A stretch of 64,000 nucleotides of DNA from Opitutaceae bacterium. Its GTDB lineage: Bacteria > Verrucomicrobiota > Verrucomicrobiia > Opitutales > Opitutaceae. Numbering within the stretch: the stretch's first letter is position 1; every line of letters begins with the position of its first letter. The stretch covers positions 1 to 64,000 of the forward strand of contig JANQKV010000029.1 of assembly GCA_028280945.1 (NCBI GenBank), given 5' to 3'. Under the pieces are notes generated by a model. That model was not told the DNA's origin, did no database searches, and saw only the letters and a program-made list of their open reading frames with translations. Both the position numbers and the translations under genes were made by a program. Shown one piece after another: positions 23,499 through 32,497 of the stretch.

Positions 23499-24938
23499 AT
23501 GTCCGCCACCCCTGCCCCTGCCTCCCCACCCCAGGATTCCCCCGAATCCACCGACGAACCCCGCCGCGGCGAGCTGTTGGCTTACGGCGCCACAACCATC
23601 GGCACCGACCTGGCCAGTGAACCCACCGCCCGCATGGTCGTGCCGGTGCTAAATATCGGGCTTGGTTTTAACCCCGCGCTTGCCGGTTCACTGGGGATGA
23701 TCCGGCTGCTGTGGGATTCATTCACCGATCCCGTGATGGGCTATTTCTCCGACAACTTTCGGAGCAAGTGGGGGCGGCGGCGGCCGTTGATCCTACTGGG
23801 GGCGGTGCTCATGGCCATCACCAGCATCGCCATGTGGACCTTCCCGCGGGGCGCAACCGAGAGTTTCACCATGGTCTACATCCTCGTGGGCCTGATCGCC
23901 TTCACGACCTCCCAGACCATTTTCTCCGTTCCCTACGGGGCCTTGGGAATGGAACTGTCCCGCACGTATCATGGCCGCACCCGGGTGATGTTGTTTCGGT
24001 CGGTTTTCCAAAAAGCCGGGTTGTTCATTCAACCGTGGTTGTTCCCGTTGGTGAGCCTGGCCGTGTTTGCCGACGTCCTGCAGGGGGTGCGCATGTTGGC
24101 CGCGGTGCTCGCCGTGATTCTGGTTGCCCTCGCGGCGAATTGCTTCCGGCACACGCGGGAACGGGTGGTGGTGCAGCCCACGCAAGCGCGCTCCGGATTC
24201 TTCAAGTCGATGTGGAGCATTGCCCGGAGCATACACTTCATCCGGGTCACTTACATCTACGTGGTGATGCTCTTTCTCATCGGGTTCTACTACCTGTTCG
24301 GCATGTATATCTGCATCTACCACCTTTTCGGGGGAGATGTGACCCTCGGGTCGACCCATTGGGCCGGCGTCAACACGGTGGGACATGGGCTGGCCCTGGT
24401 CACCATTCCCCTCGTGGGATGGGTTGCGAAACGATTTGGCAAGCACGTTGCCCTCAAGGGATCGCTGATGATGACGGGATTCGGCTACCTGTTGTTCTAC
24501 GTGTTCATGAACCCCGCCTATCCCTACCTCATCTACGTCGTGCCGATCTTCTATTCGACCGGTTACTCGGCCATCTTCATTTTGCTACCCGCGTTATTGG
24601 CCGATGTCATCGACGTGGATGATCTGGAAAACGGCGAACGGTGCGAGGGCCTGTTCTCCGCTTCAGCCAGTTACTTCATGAAAATCGCCTACGCCCTGGC
24701 CAGCGGTCTCGCCGGCCTGACCTTGGTGTTGGTGGGCTTCGATGCCGAATTGGGCACCGCCCAACCTCCGGGGGCCATGGAGGCCATGAAAATGGTCTTT
24801 TCCTTCCTGCCCATCCTGCTGCTCGCCAGTGCATTCTGGTTGCTGCGCAACTACCCGCTCACCGAAACCTACATCCTTGAGGTGCAACAGAAGCTCAAGG
24901 CCCGCAACGCCGCCGCCGGCGAGGGGCGGTGCAGTTAG
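23499..24938 (+). CDS. GPH-type sugar:cation symporter (MFS superfamily)
   Basis: A 479-residue transporter with about 12 membrane helices. The motif LWDSFTDPVMGYFSDNFRSK and WGRRRPLILLGAVLMA are hallmarks of the glycoside-pentoside-hexuronide (MelB-like) family, as is the late DVIDVDDLENGERCEGLFSA. It would import a sugar or glycoside with a cation. The N-terminal ~25 residues are Pro/Ser-rich and dispensable-looking. The start codon and leader lie in the third unit of a tandem repeat. Confidence 0.87.
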   Translation: MSATPAPASPPQDSPESTDEPRRGELLAYGATTIGTDLASEPTARMVVPVLNIGLGFNPALAGSLGMIRLLWDSFTDPVMGYFSDNFRSKWGRRRPLILLGAVLMAITSIAMWTFPRGATESFTMVYILVGLIAFTTSQTIFSVPYGALGMELSRTYHGRTRVMLFRSVFQKAGLFIQPWLFPLVSLAVFADVLQGVRMLAAVLAVILVALAANCFRHTRERVVVQPTQARSGFFKSMWSIARSIHFIRVTYIYVVMLFLIGFYYLFGMYICIYHLFGGDVTLGSTHWAGVNTVGHGLALVTIPLVGWVAKRFGKHVALKGSLMMTGFGYLLFYVFMNPAYPYLIYVVPIFYSTGYSAIFILLPALLADVIDVDDLENGERCEGLFSASASYFMKIAYALASGLAGLTLVLVGFDAELGTAQPPGAMEAMKMVFSFLPILLLASAFWLLRNYPLTETYILEVQQKLKARNAAAGEGRCS

Positions 24939-25051
24939 CCCGATTCACGGAAATCACTTGAAGGCCGCGCCCGACTTCCCTTCCGCCAACGAATTTATGA
25001 GTTTGCCCAAACGATCTTTGGCTAAAGGCAAAGGCGGTCCAATATCACTCG

Positions 25052-25480
25052 ATGAACATGAATACAGAAAATCACATCGAAACGGTAAAAGCGTTTCTTG
25101 AACTCCAATACGAAGGACGAATTGAAGAAGCATTCCTCAGATATGCGGACGAAGATTTCTCCTGGGTGGTGTCCAGTCAGTCCAACCCGGACTTAAACAA
25201 CGCCATTCCTTGGGCCGGCATAGAGCTGACAGGACTTGAAGGATACAAGAACCTGACAAACCTGCTATTTGGCGAGTTCGAACCTCTTGAGTTCAAGACG
25301 ACAAGCTTTCACGCCGTAGACGATATTGTTTTTATGACGGGACACTTTGTGTTCAAACACCGGCTCACTGGAAAAACTGCCGATAGCGACTTCCTCGGTC
25401 TTTTTAGGATGAAAGATGGGAAGATTGAAGGCGGTCAGTTTTACGAAAACACGTTTGCCGTCGCAGAAGCTCGAAAATAG
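25052..25480 (+). CDS. NTF2-like/SnoaL-like family protein
   Basis: A 142-residue protein with a SnoaL/NTF2-like cone fold: an N-terminal helix (HIETVKAFLELQYEGRIEEAF), DEDFSWVVSSQ, GLEGYKNLTNLLFGEFEPLEF, DIVFMTGHFVFKHRLTGKTAD and the closing strand LFRMKDGKIEGGQFYENT. Such proteins may be small enzymes or binding proteins, and no substrate can be given. It is visibly AT-richer than its neighbours and resembles the cassette genes in composition. Confidence 0.8.
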   Translation: MNMNTENHIETVKAFLELQYEGRIEEAFLRYADEDFSWVVSSQSNPDLNNAIPWAGIELTGLEGYKNLTNLLFGEFEPLEFKTTSFHAVDDIVFMTGHFVFKHRLTGKTADSDFLGLFRMKDGKIEGGQFYENTFAVAEARK

Positions 25481-25545
25481 CCGAAAGAGCTGCTCCAGGT
25501 TATCTCCACTCGTGCTTTGGGAAACTTGGAGCGGCAAACAGGAAT

Positions 25546-25605
25546 CCGGCTTGTTATTCTTTGTGGAGGTGTCGGCGCGAAGTTCTCCAACCGCGGTCTG
25601 TAGTT
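25546..25605. repeat. Dispersed ~75-bp repeat, copy 3 (diverged)
   Basis: CCGGCTTGTTATTCT, TGGAGGTGTCGGCGCGAAG and CGGTCTGTAG align with copies 1 and 2, with a deletion of the CGCTCG segment. It lies in the 319-base gap before the LysR gene. I see no gene in the rest of that gap. Confidence 0.45.
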
Positions 25606-25799
25606 CAGCACTGCCTCAGGGTTATCAGAACCTTTGCTGAATCAAACCGTGGGGCAAGGAGCCGAGCGGGAGCTCAACGTTCCCGGGTAGCGAGGAGCTA
25701 ATCAGACACCTCAGCCGAATCCACTGCTGCTGGAAAGCTCCTCCCCTGCCGCCTGCCCAAGCCGGATTGCACACACACTGAGTAAGCCTTGAGGCGACT

Positions 25800-26714
25800 T
25801 CAGGTGCCCAAGACTTGAATCATTTGATCTCTGGCGAACTCCACAAACGCCCGGGCTCGAGCCGAAAGGATGCGAGCGCCCGGATACACCACGTGGACCG
25901 GCAATCCCGGGACATGCCATCGCGGGAGAATCCGCACCAACTTTGGCCGAAACGGCTCCTCGTCAGCCAACCACTCGGCCAACAAGCCCAATCCCGCCCC
26001 ACTCGCCACCGCCTCCCGCAGCCCGGTTGCTCCCTCCACGGTGAACTTCGGTCGGATCTTAAACGTCGAATCCCGACCCGCCTGCGAACGCAGTCGAACC
26101 CGGTCGACCTCACCAAATTGCGATCCAATCAGTCCAACCCAGGGCCGGTTGCCCAGGTCGGACGGTGTTTTCACCCGCCCAATCTGCTTGGCCAAATCAG
26201 GCGCGGCGTAAACCCCGCGCACCACCGCGCCCGCTGGTCGCGCCACCACGCTTTCGTCAGCCACCCGTCCCACGACCACCCCCGCGTCGTAGCCTTCCTC
26301 AATCATCCGTAGTGGCCGATTGGCATAGCTGAGCTCCATCGTGATCGCCGGATGCAGGGCCGCAAACTCCGTGATGATTCGCGTCACCAGAAACTGGCCG
26401 AGGTCGATGGTGGAAAACAGTCTCAGGTGTCCACTCAAGGCACCTTGCTCCTGCGTGAGCCGGTGTTGCGCATCGTCGGCCATCGCGAGCAGGGACCGCG
26501 CGTCATCCAAAAAACGGAAGCCGGCTTCGGTGAGGCTCATGGTATGGGTGTCACGCCGGGCGAGTTCCACGCCCGCGCGCTCTTCCAGCAGCTTTAAATG
26601 CCGACTCAGGGTGGGCTGGGGCATCTTTAAACTGCGCGCCGCCGCCGAGATGCTGCCGCTTTCAGCGATGCGCACAAAGGAACGCAGGAGGAAAAGGTCA
26701 TCCAAAGCAGTCAT
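25800..26714 (-). CDS. LysR family transcriptional regulator
   Basis: A 304-residue LysR regulator. The N-terminal winged helix is LRSFVRIAESGSISAAARSL and KMPQPTLSRHLKLLEE. The C-terminal co-inducer domain is of the PBP-like type. It is divergent from the operon that starts at 26788 (membrane protein, two SDRs, aldo-keto reductase), which it probably regulates, as is usual for LysR proteins. Confidence 0.9.
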   Translation of the reverse strand: MTALDDLFLLRSFVRIAESGSISAAARSLKMPQPTLSRHLKLLEERAGVELARRDTHTMSLTEAGFRFLDDARSLLAMADDAQHRLTQEQGALSGHLRLFSTIDLGQFLVTRIITEFAALHPAITMELSYANRPLRMIEEGYDAGVVVGRVADESVVARPAGAVVRGVYAAPDLAKQIGRVKTPSDLGNRPWVGLIGSQFGEVDRVRLRSQAGRDSTFKIRPKFTVEGATGLREAVASGAGLGLLAEWLADEEPFRPKLVRILPRWHVPGLPVHVVYPGARILSARARAFVEFARDQMIQVLGT

Positions 26715-26787
26715 TCATTTTTTGAATAACTGATTCTCACTCTGTCCGGCTACCCAGAAATCACATCGCTGCTAAAGTAGCGCCACG

Positions 26788-27096
26788 ATGAAACACGCCT
26801 CTCTCTCCTCCCCCGGCCAAAGCACGGGATTCCGTCCCCAACGCCTCGCGCTGCTTACCTGGGCCGTGGCCTGGCCGGTCATCACACTGTTGCTGGAAAT
26901 CCTGCAGCCGTTCGTCGGCCACTGGCCCATGCCTCTGCGTTCGCTGCTCCTGAGCGCGCTGATGGTCGTGGTGCTTTCACTCGTGCTCATGCCACGACTG
27001 ACCCGCCGCCTCGACGGATGGCTGCGCGGCGAACCGATCTCAATCCACCCAAATTTCACCTCCACCACCACCTCTCAAAAAAACATCACATCATGA
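26788..27096 (+). CDS. Small membrane protein with two TM helices
   Basis: A 102-residue protein with helices at about residues 22-44 (LLTWAVAWPVITLLLEILQPF) and 50-68 (LRSLLLSALMVVVLSLVL), then MPRLTRRLDGWLRG. The pattern resembles the C-terminal membrane part found in some antibiotic-biosynthesis-monooxygenase proteins, here without the enzyme domain. It overlaps the next gene by four bases (ATGA), so they are co-translated. Confidence 0.65.
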   Translation: MKHASLSSPGQSTGFRPQRLALLTWAVAWPVITLLLEILQPFVGHWPMPLRSLLLSALMVVVLSLVLMPRLTRRLDGWLRGEPISIHPNFTSTTTSQKNITS

Positions 27097-27803
27097 AATC
27101 AAATTCATCTGCCAAGAAACTCACTGCCCTCGTCACCGGCGGCAACCGCGGTATCGGACTTGCGACGGTCGAACGCCTCGCCCGCGAAGGTTATCACGTC
27201 ATTCTCGCTGCCCGCGACATGGAGTCGGCCGATGTCGAAACGGCCCGCCTGCGCAATGAAGGTCTCCGGGTCGAATCGCAGGCGCTCGATGTCAGCTCGT
27301 CCACCAGCATTGACGAGGCCGTGGCGAGTCTCACCAGCCGGGGCATCATCGTGGACATCCTGGTGAACAACGCCGGGGTCCTGCCCAAAGGCACATTGTT
27401 CGAGCTGTCTGAAAAGGAAATTGCGGACTCGCTCGCCGTCCACGTCACCGGCCCGTTGCGCCTCATCCGGGCGCTGGCTCCCGCCATGGCTCAGCGCCGG
27501 CACGGTCGCATCGTTAACATCTCGTCCGGCTGGGGTTCGTTTGCCGAAGGTCTCGGTGGCCCCGGTGCCTATGGCTGGACCAAAGCCGCGCTCAACGCCC
27601 TCACGCTGCGCCTCTCCCGCGACCTGCCTGACAGCGTCAAGGTCAACGCCATGTGCCCCGGTTGGGTTCGCACCCGCATGGGAGGAGCGGATGCCAACGT
27701 ATCACCTGCTCAAGCCGCGGACACCGCGTTCTGGCTCGCCACCCTGTCCGCAAACGGCCCGACCGGCGGATTCTTCCGCGACCGCCGACCCATCGAATGG
27801 TGA
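27093..27803 (+). CDS. Short-chain dehydrogenase/reductase
   Basis: A 236-residue classical SDR. The NAD(P) motif is TGGNRGIG (15-22), NNAG is at 92-95, the catalytic residues are Ser144 or Ser145, Tyr160 and Lys164 (GAYGWTKAAL), and CPGWVRTRMGG follows. It probably reduces a carbonyl with NADPH (Arg19 in the glycine loop fits NADP preference). It lies in an operon with a second SDR and an aldo-keto reductase, which suggests detoxification of reactive carbonyls or a specific keto-compound pathway (inference). Confidence 0.88.
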   Translation: MKSNSSAKKLTALVTGGNRGIGLATVERLAREGYHVILAARDMESADVETARLRNEGLRVESQALDVSSSTSIDEAVASLTSRGIIVDILVNNAGVLPKGTLFELSEKEIADSLAVHVTGPLRLIRALAPAMAQRRHGRIVNISSGWGSFAEGLGGPGAYGWTKAALNALTLRLSRDLPDSVKVNAMCPGWVRTRMGGADANVSPAQAADTAFWLATLSANGPTGGFFRDRRPIEW

Positions 27804-27858
27804 ACGGCCGGCCTCACTTCCCTTCCACAAAACCACCGCAAAAAAAATCACAAAAGAC

Positions 27859-28701
27859 ATGAAAACAACCTCTCCCAAAACCTGGTTCATCACCGGTGTC
27901 TCCTCTGGCTTCGGCCGCGAAATTGCCCGCGAGGCGCTGCGACGCGGCGACATCGTGGCGGGCACGCTCCGCCACGCCGAGCAACTCGCCGCCTTCGAAG
28001 CCGAAGCGCCCGGACGGGCCATCGCCCTGCAGATGGATGTCACCAAAGACGCTCAGGTCCGCGCCGCGCTCGATACCGTTGTCGGCCAAACCGGCCGGAT
28101 CGACGTGGTGGTGAACAATGCCGGCTATGGCCTGCTCGCCGCCCTGGAAGAAACCACCGACGACAAGCTCGAACGAAACCTCGCCACCAATCTCATCGCG
28201 CCGCTCCGCATCATGCGCACCGTGATCCCGATCATGCGCCGACAACAGAGCGGGCACATTGTCAACATCAGCGCCATCGCCGGTTTTGCCAATGAGCTCG
28301 GCTTCTCCGTCTACGGCGCGGCCAAGGCGGGACTGGAAGCCGCCGCGGACGCCGTTACTGGCGAAGTCGCCCCGTTTGGCATCAAGGTCACCACGGTGGT
28401 TCCTGGTCCGGTGCGCACGGACTTCATTGGGCGATCACTCGATCCGGTCGAACGCCTGCCCGAATACACCAAAACCGTCGGTCAGTTCGAGGCCTTCCTG
28501 AACAAGATCAATGGCCGTCAACCGGGTGACCCCACAAAGGCCGCCGCCGCGATTTATACCGCCACGGTGGCGGTTAATCCGCCCCGTCGCCTCACCCTCG
28601 GCGCCTACGCTTACGACAAGATGGAAAAGAAAATCGCCGAGCTCCAATCCGAGCTCGCCGCGTGGAAGGACCTCGGACTGCCGACGGATTTCCCCGCGTG
28701 A
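27859..28701 (+). CDS. Short-chain dehydrogenase/reductase (extended C-terminus)
   Basis: A 280-residue SDR: cofactor motif ITGVSSGFGRE (TGxxSGFG), NNAGYG, Ser138, YGAAK (Tyr152, Lys156) and PGPVRTDF. The C-terminal extension ends in YDKMEKKIAELQSELAAWK, a short coiled helix. This arrangement is typical of the oxidoreductases annotated as SDR near YbbO-like proteins. ATG 27859 was chosen because upstream frame overlap with the first SDR gives no family match. Confidence 0.87.
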   Translation: MKTTSPKTWFITGVSSGFGREIAREALRRGDIVAGTLRHAEQLAAFEAEAPGRAIALQMDVTKDAQVRAALDTVVGQTGRIDVVVNNAGYGLLAALEETTDDKLERNLATNLIAPLRIMRTVIPIMRRQQSGHIVNISAIAGFANELGFSVYGAAKAGLEAAADAVTGEVAPFGIKVTTVVPGPVRTDFIGRSLDPVERLPEYTKTVGQFEAFLNKINGRQPGDPTKAAAAIYTATVAVNPPRRLTLGAYAYDKMEKKIAELQSELAAWKDLGLPTDFPA

Positions 28702-28750
28702 ACGGCCCGCGCAAACACCTGAAAATCTTAACCCTCAATTCAATCCTGAC

Positions 28751-29563
28751 ATGAACCCTACTTTTCTTCTGGGCGGCGACCTGCCCATCAACCGCATCGG
28801 CTACGGCGCGATGCGCCTCACCGGCCAACCCGGCAATTTCGGCCCCTACGCGGACTGGGAAGGCGGCAAGGCCCTGCTCCGTCGGGCCGTGGAACTCGGT
28901 GTCAACTTCATCGACACCGCGCATCCCTATGGAGGCGGCTGGAACGAAAAACTCATCGGGGAAGCCCTGGCGCCCTATGAGCCCGGGGTGGTCGTCGCGA
29001 CCAAGGGTGGCGTGGAAAAACCCACCCCGGACAATATCTACCCCGACGGCAGTCCGGCCAATCTGCGTCGGCGAGTGGAGGAAAGCGCGAAGCTGCTGCA
29101 GGTCGAACGCATCGACCTTTACCAACTTCACCGGCCCGACCCCAACGTGCCGTTCGCCGAGAGCATCGGTGCCCTGGCGGAACTGCGCAGCGAAGGCAAA
29201 ATCCGTCACATCGGCCTGTCCAACGTCACACTCGCTCAAGTCGAGGAAGCCCGGCGCATCGTGCCGATCGCCAGCGTGCAGAATCGCTACAACCACGATG
29301 AACGAGAGGACGATGCGGTGCTGGATTATTGCACGCAACACGACATCGCCTACCTGCCGTGGGGACCGCTCGCCGCCAAGCCCATGGAGCAAGGCACTCC
29401 GCTGGCGTCTGCCGATGGGGCCATCGCAGATCTCGCCAAAGCCTCCGGCCTCACCAACACCCAGGCCGCATTGCAGTGGTTGCTGAATCGCGCACCCAAT
29501 GTTGTTGTCATTCCAGGCACGACCTCGATTCAGCATCTGGAAGAAAACCTGCGGATCAACTGA
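28751..29563 (+). CDS. Aldo/keto reductase
   Basis: A 270-residue TIM-barrel aldo/keto reductase with the full tetrad: Asp55 (FIDTAHPYG), Tyr60, Lys85 (VVATKGG) and His127 (LYQLHRPDP). The phosphate-binding end is VVVIPGTTSIQHLEENL. It uses NADPH to reduce aldehydes or ketones and is the third redox enzyme of the operon. Confidence 0.9.
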   Translation: MNPTFLLGGDLPINRIGYGAMRLTGQPGNFGPYADWEGGKALLRRAVELGVNFIDTAHPYGGGWNEKLIGEALAPYEPGVVVATKGGVEKPTPDNIYPDGSPANLRRRVEESAKLLQVERIDLYQLHRPDPNVPFAESIGALAELRSEGKIRHIGLSNVTLAQVEEARRIVPIASVQNRYNHDEREDDAVLDYCTQHDIAYLPWGPLAAKPMEQGTPLASADGAIADLAKASGLTNTQAALQWLLNRAPNVVVIPGTTSIQHLEENLRIN

Positions 29564-29607
29564 GTGCCAAAGGCCCCAACCGGCACGCCCCTTGGCACTC
29601 GCCCGGA

Positions 29608-30450
29608 CTATACAGATCGTCCCGCCCGGTATTCCCGGGGGGACTGTTCATAGGCCTTCCGAAATGAGGTGGACAGGTGCTGACTCGAAGAAAATCCCAG
29701 CCGCATCGCAATCGCGGTGATCGACTCGTCTGATTCGTGCAGGGCCCGCGCCGCTTCACGCAGTCGCGCCTTCAGGCGGTATTGCTGCGGCGTGTCGCCA
29801 AACGCCCGGCGAAAGAGCTCGATCAGGTGTGGTTTGGACACCCCGGACAACCGGGCGAGCTCATCCAGACGCCAGGGATGCGAAAGATTGTCCTCGATAA
29901 GGTCCCGGGCGTGTAGCGCCCCCGGGTGGCCGATGTTCGTGCGGTCCGCGGGAAGCTGCTCCCCGATTTCCACCACCGTCGCCGCCAGACATCGCGCGTA
30001 AGCCTCGACGGTGGTCTCGCGCTGTGAACCAGCGAGCGAAATCGACCGAATCAATCCCGCAAACGGCAGCCGCAGGGCATAAGCCTGTTCGCGGTGAAAA
30101 ACGGGTGAACCGGTCGGAAACCCGGGGGCCAGATCCGCCACCACCGCCGATCCGAAAACCACGTAGTAGAAATGGATGGCCGCATCCGTGCTCCCCACCA
30201 AACGGTGCCGCATGCCGGGAGGGATAAGATAACAACCGCTTTCCGGCACAACAAAAGTGCGCCGACCAACCTGCCAACGCGTGCTTCCAGCCGCTTGAAA
30301 AAACAACTCCCACCCCGGGTTGCTGTGCCAACCCAACTGCCAACCCTCGGGCATCCAGGCTTCCCCGGCCTCCGCGACGGGAAACACATCATCCGGCCCG
30401 GCGCTGAAGCCAAAACCGGCTACTTGATCCTGATGATGATAAAGTCGCAT
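29608..30450 (-). CDS. AraC family transcriptional regulator
   Basis: A 280-residue regulator with an N-terminal cupin-like sensor (residues ~20-110, GWELFFQAAGSTRWQVGRRT, CYLIPPGMRHRL) and a C-terminal double HTH (IEDNLSHPWRLDELARLSGV, then ESITAIAMRLGFSSSQHLST and FRKAYEQSPREYRAG). It is divergent from the MocA-like operon at 30533, which is its likely target. Confidence 0.88.
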   Translation of the reverse strand: MRLYHHQDQVAGFGFSAGPDDVFPVAEAGEAWMPEGWQLGWHSNPGWELFFQAAGSTRWQVGRRTFVVPESGCYLIPPGMRHRLVGSTDAAIHFYYVVFGSAVVADLAPGFPTGSPVFHREQAYALRLPFAGLIRSISLAGSQRETTVEAYARCLAATVVEIGEQLPADRTNIGHPGALHARDLIEDNLSHPWRLDELARLSGVSKPHLIELFRRAFGDTPQQYRLKARLREAARALHESDESITAIAMRLGFSSSQHLSTSFRKAYEQSPREYRAGRSV

Positions 30451-30532
30451 CTATTCGGGGATTCCTAATATTTTGAACAAATATCCGACTCCGGTGAAAG
30501 CCTGTTCGCGGGGATTCCCGTAGGCTGGGTCT

Positions 30533-31639
30533 GTGCCCACGCCTCCGGTTCGTTTCCTCCTGGTGGGTTGCGGCGGCATCACGCACGCCCACCTGCCGGC
30601 CTTCCCCCAATACCCAGACCGCCTGCAGTTGATCGCCGCCTGCGACCCGGCGGCGGCGGCGCGCGCCAGCCTCACCGGAAGGACCCAGGGCTGGGGCAAA
30701 GTGGCCACGTATCCAGATATCAGTGACGCGCTCGAACGGCACGCCGGTGAATGTGATGCCGCCCTGATCACCACGCCGCATTGGTTGCATCATGCCCAGG
30801 CCCGGGCCTGCATTGAAGCCGGGCTGCCGGTGCTGATCGAGAAACCGGCGTGCACCACGCCGGCGGAGGCCACCGATCTGCTGGCGCGGGCGCGAAGCCG
30901 CAACGTGCTGGTGGTGGCGGGCCAAAATCGCCGCTACGAACCGGAAGCGCTCTGGACGCGCCGGTGGCTGCGCGAACAACCGGAGCAGTTCGGCGAATTG
31001 CGTTCGTTCGACCTGCATGCCTGGCAAAACGTCGAGGCCTGGATCGCCGGCAAACCGGACCGCAACGCCGACTTCTGGATCCTGGACAAGCAGCGGGCGG
31101 GTGGAGGCGTGGTGATCAGCCTGATGATTCACTACCTCGACATGGTGCGCGGGTTGACCGGCTTGGATTACACGGAGGTCAGCGCCCGCGGTCGGTCCGA
31201 CCCACCCTTCAAAAATGGCGCCGAATCAACCTGCTCGGCCCTGCTCACCCTGAGCAACGGGGCCAGCGGCACGCTGCACGCCAACTACCTTGCCCCGCGC
31301 CTGCCGGAACCGGGAGAAGGTTTTTCGCTTATCGGCTCCCGAGGCTACGTGGGCCGGGACCAGGCATGGCGCTACGCCACGACCGGAGGGGAGAATCCGC
31401 GGGACTGGTCGTGGCAATTTGAGAACATCATGCCCGTCCCGGACACGACGGATCTCGCTCCCGATGGCAGTTCGTTTGTAAACCAATTGCTCGCGTTCGC
31501 TAATGCGGTTCGGAGCGGCGAACCGCCAATGAGTCATCTCGCCGACAACTTCAACACCCTCGCCACCGTACAGGCCATCTACGACAGCATGGCCAACGGA
31601 GGTGCGGCAACTTCCGTCCAACCTGTCCCCAACCCCTGA
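30533..31639 (+). CDS. Gfo/Idh/MocA family oxidoreductase
   Basis: A 368-residue NAD(P)-dependent dehydrogenase, starting with GTG. The N-terminal Rossmann domain has LLVGCGGITHAHLPAF and PVLIEKPACTTPAEA, where the Lys of EKP is catalytic in the family. The C-terminal alpha/beta domain includes GGGVVISLMIHYLDMVRGL. Substrates are typically sugars, inositols or their derivatives. The neighbours are a sugar-phosphate isomerase-like protein, DUF6807 and a convergent desaturase-Rieske fusion, so it may act like MocA on a methylated or amino cyclitol or sugar (inference). Confidence 0.88.
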   Translation: MPTPPVRFLLVGCGGITHAHLPAFPQYPDRLQLIAACDPAAAARASLTGRTQGWGKVATYPDISDALERHAGECDAALITTPHWLHHAQARACIEAGLPVLIEKPACTTPAEATDLLARARSRNVLVVAGQNRRYEPEALWTRRWLREQPEQFGELRSFDLHAWQNVEAWIAGKPDRNADFWILDKQRAGGGVVISLMIHYLDMVRGLTGLDYTEVSARGRSDPPFKNGAESTCSALLTLSNGASGTLHANYLAPRLPEPGEGFSLIGSRGYVGRDQAWRYATTGGENPRDWSWQFENIMPVPDTTDLAPDGSSFVNQLLAFANAVRSGEPPMSHLADNFNTLATVQAIYDSMANGGAATSVQPVPNP

Positions 31640-31649
31640 GTTCCACCCC

Positions 31650-32489
31650 ATGAAAATCGGTTGCTTCGCCCTCATCCAACCCTTCACCCCCCTCTCCACC
31701 CAGTTTGAATTGATCAAACAACTGGGCGTCGACTACGCCGACCTGACCGACAACCACGACGGGGCCAGCCTCGGTCGTGAATTCGGATTCGCCGCCACGG
31801 CCAGCTTGGACGGTCATCCCGCCGCCATCAAATCGATGGTGGCGGAAGCAGGCATCACGCTCACGAGTGTTTGCGCTCATGCCAACCTGCTCGACCCCAC
31901 CTCCCCCGAGCGCTACGGCACCGTCCAGATCGTCAAGGCGATTCAGCTCGCCCACTTCCTCGGGGTGACCCAGGTCATCACCACCGAGGGCGATCCCAAG
32001 ACCGACTTTGGCCATCAGTTAACCGAGTCCGAACGGATTTTCACCATTCGCGAAAAACTGCAGGAGCCGATCAGTTGGGCCAAAGAGTTGGGTATCGAAT
32101 TGCTGATCGAACCTCATGGCATCGTCACGGACACGGTGCCCACGATGAGCAAGTTGCTGGACGCGCTGGGCCATGAGGACGTTGTTGGGATCAACCTGGA
32201 CACCGGCAACAGCTGGCTCGGTGGCGGCGATCCGTTGGAGTTTGTGAAAACCTTCGGTCCCCGCATCCGTCACGTGCATTGGAAGGACATGGGCGAGGAA
32301 TGGCTGCCGCAGCGCGGCCGGATTTTTGGCTGCGGCATGGGCACGCTTGCCCTCGGTGAAGGCATCGTTGGCATCGATGCCATCGTGACCGAACTCAAGT
32401 CCGTGGGCTTCGACGGTCCGACGACCCTGGAGATCGCCGGGGAAGAGGCAGTCCGCCGGTCGATTGACTACCTGCAGGCCCGCATTTGA
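31650..32489 (+). CDS. Sugar phosphate isomerase/epimerase (MocC/IolE-like TIM barrel)
   Basis: A 279-residue xylose-isomerase-like TIM barrel. Conserved parts include VITTEGDPKTDFG, LIEPHGIVTDT (Glu), VGINLDTGNSWLGGGDP (Asp/His-type metal site) and RIRHVHWKDMGEEW. These match the IolE/MocC group that isomerises or dehydrates sugars and inosose. It starts eleven bases after the MocA-like stop. The spacing and family pairing resemble moc and iol loci. Confidence 0.85.
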   Translation: MKIGCFALIQPFTPLSTQFELIKQLGVDYADLTDNHDGASLGREFGFAATASLDGHPAAIKSMVAEAGITLTSVCAHANLLDPTSPERYGTVQIVKAIQLAHFLGVTQVITTEGDPKTDFGHQLTESERIFTIREKLQEPISWAKELGIELLIEPHGIVTDTVPTMSKLLDALGHEDVVGINLDTGNSWLGGGDPLEFVKTFGPRIRHVHWKDMGEEWLPQRGRIFGCGMGTLALGEGIVGIDAIVTELKSVGFDGPTTLEIAGEEAVRRSIDYLQARI

Positions 32490-32497
32490 ATACCGTC

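Larger units (their letters stand above)
22906..23512. repeat. Tandem ~245-bp repeat that duplicates the symporter leader (2 full and 1 partial units)
   Basis: Units begin near 22906, 23168 and 23410 and share CTTTCGTCAGGATCCACCGG, AAGTGTC-like purine arms, an ATGTCCG at 23010, 23255 and 23499, and GACCGCAGATTACTCAG. The third unit merges into the real symporter coding sequence. The first two therefore carry a copy of the start codon and first codons (ATGTCCGTTGC) that soon run into unrelated sequence. This repeat fills most of the 838-base gap before the symporter. The first 245 bases (22661-22905) contain nothing I can name. Confidence 0.75.

Noticed and set aside
27421..27858. N-terminal extension in the same frame as the second SDR gene
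   Set aside because: It overlaps the first SDR gene and has an Arg/Ser/Pro-rich shadow translation. The SDR family start is at 27859.
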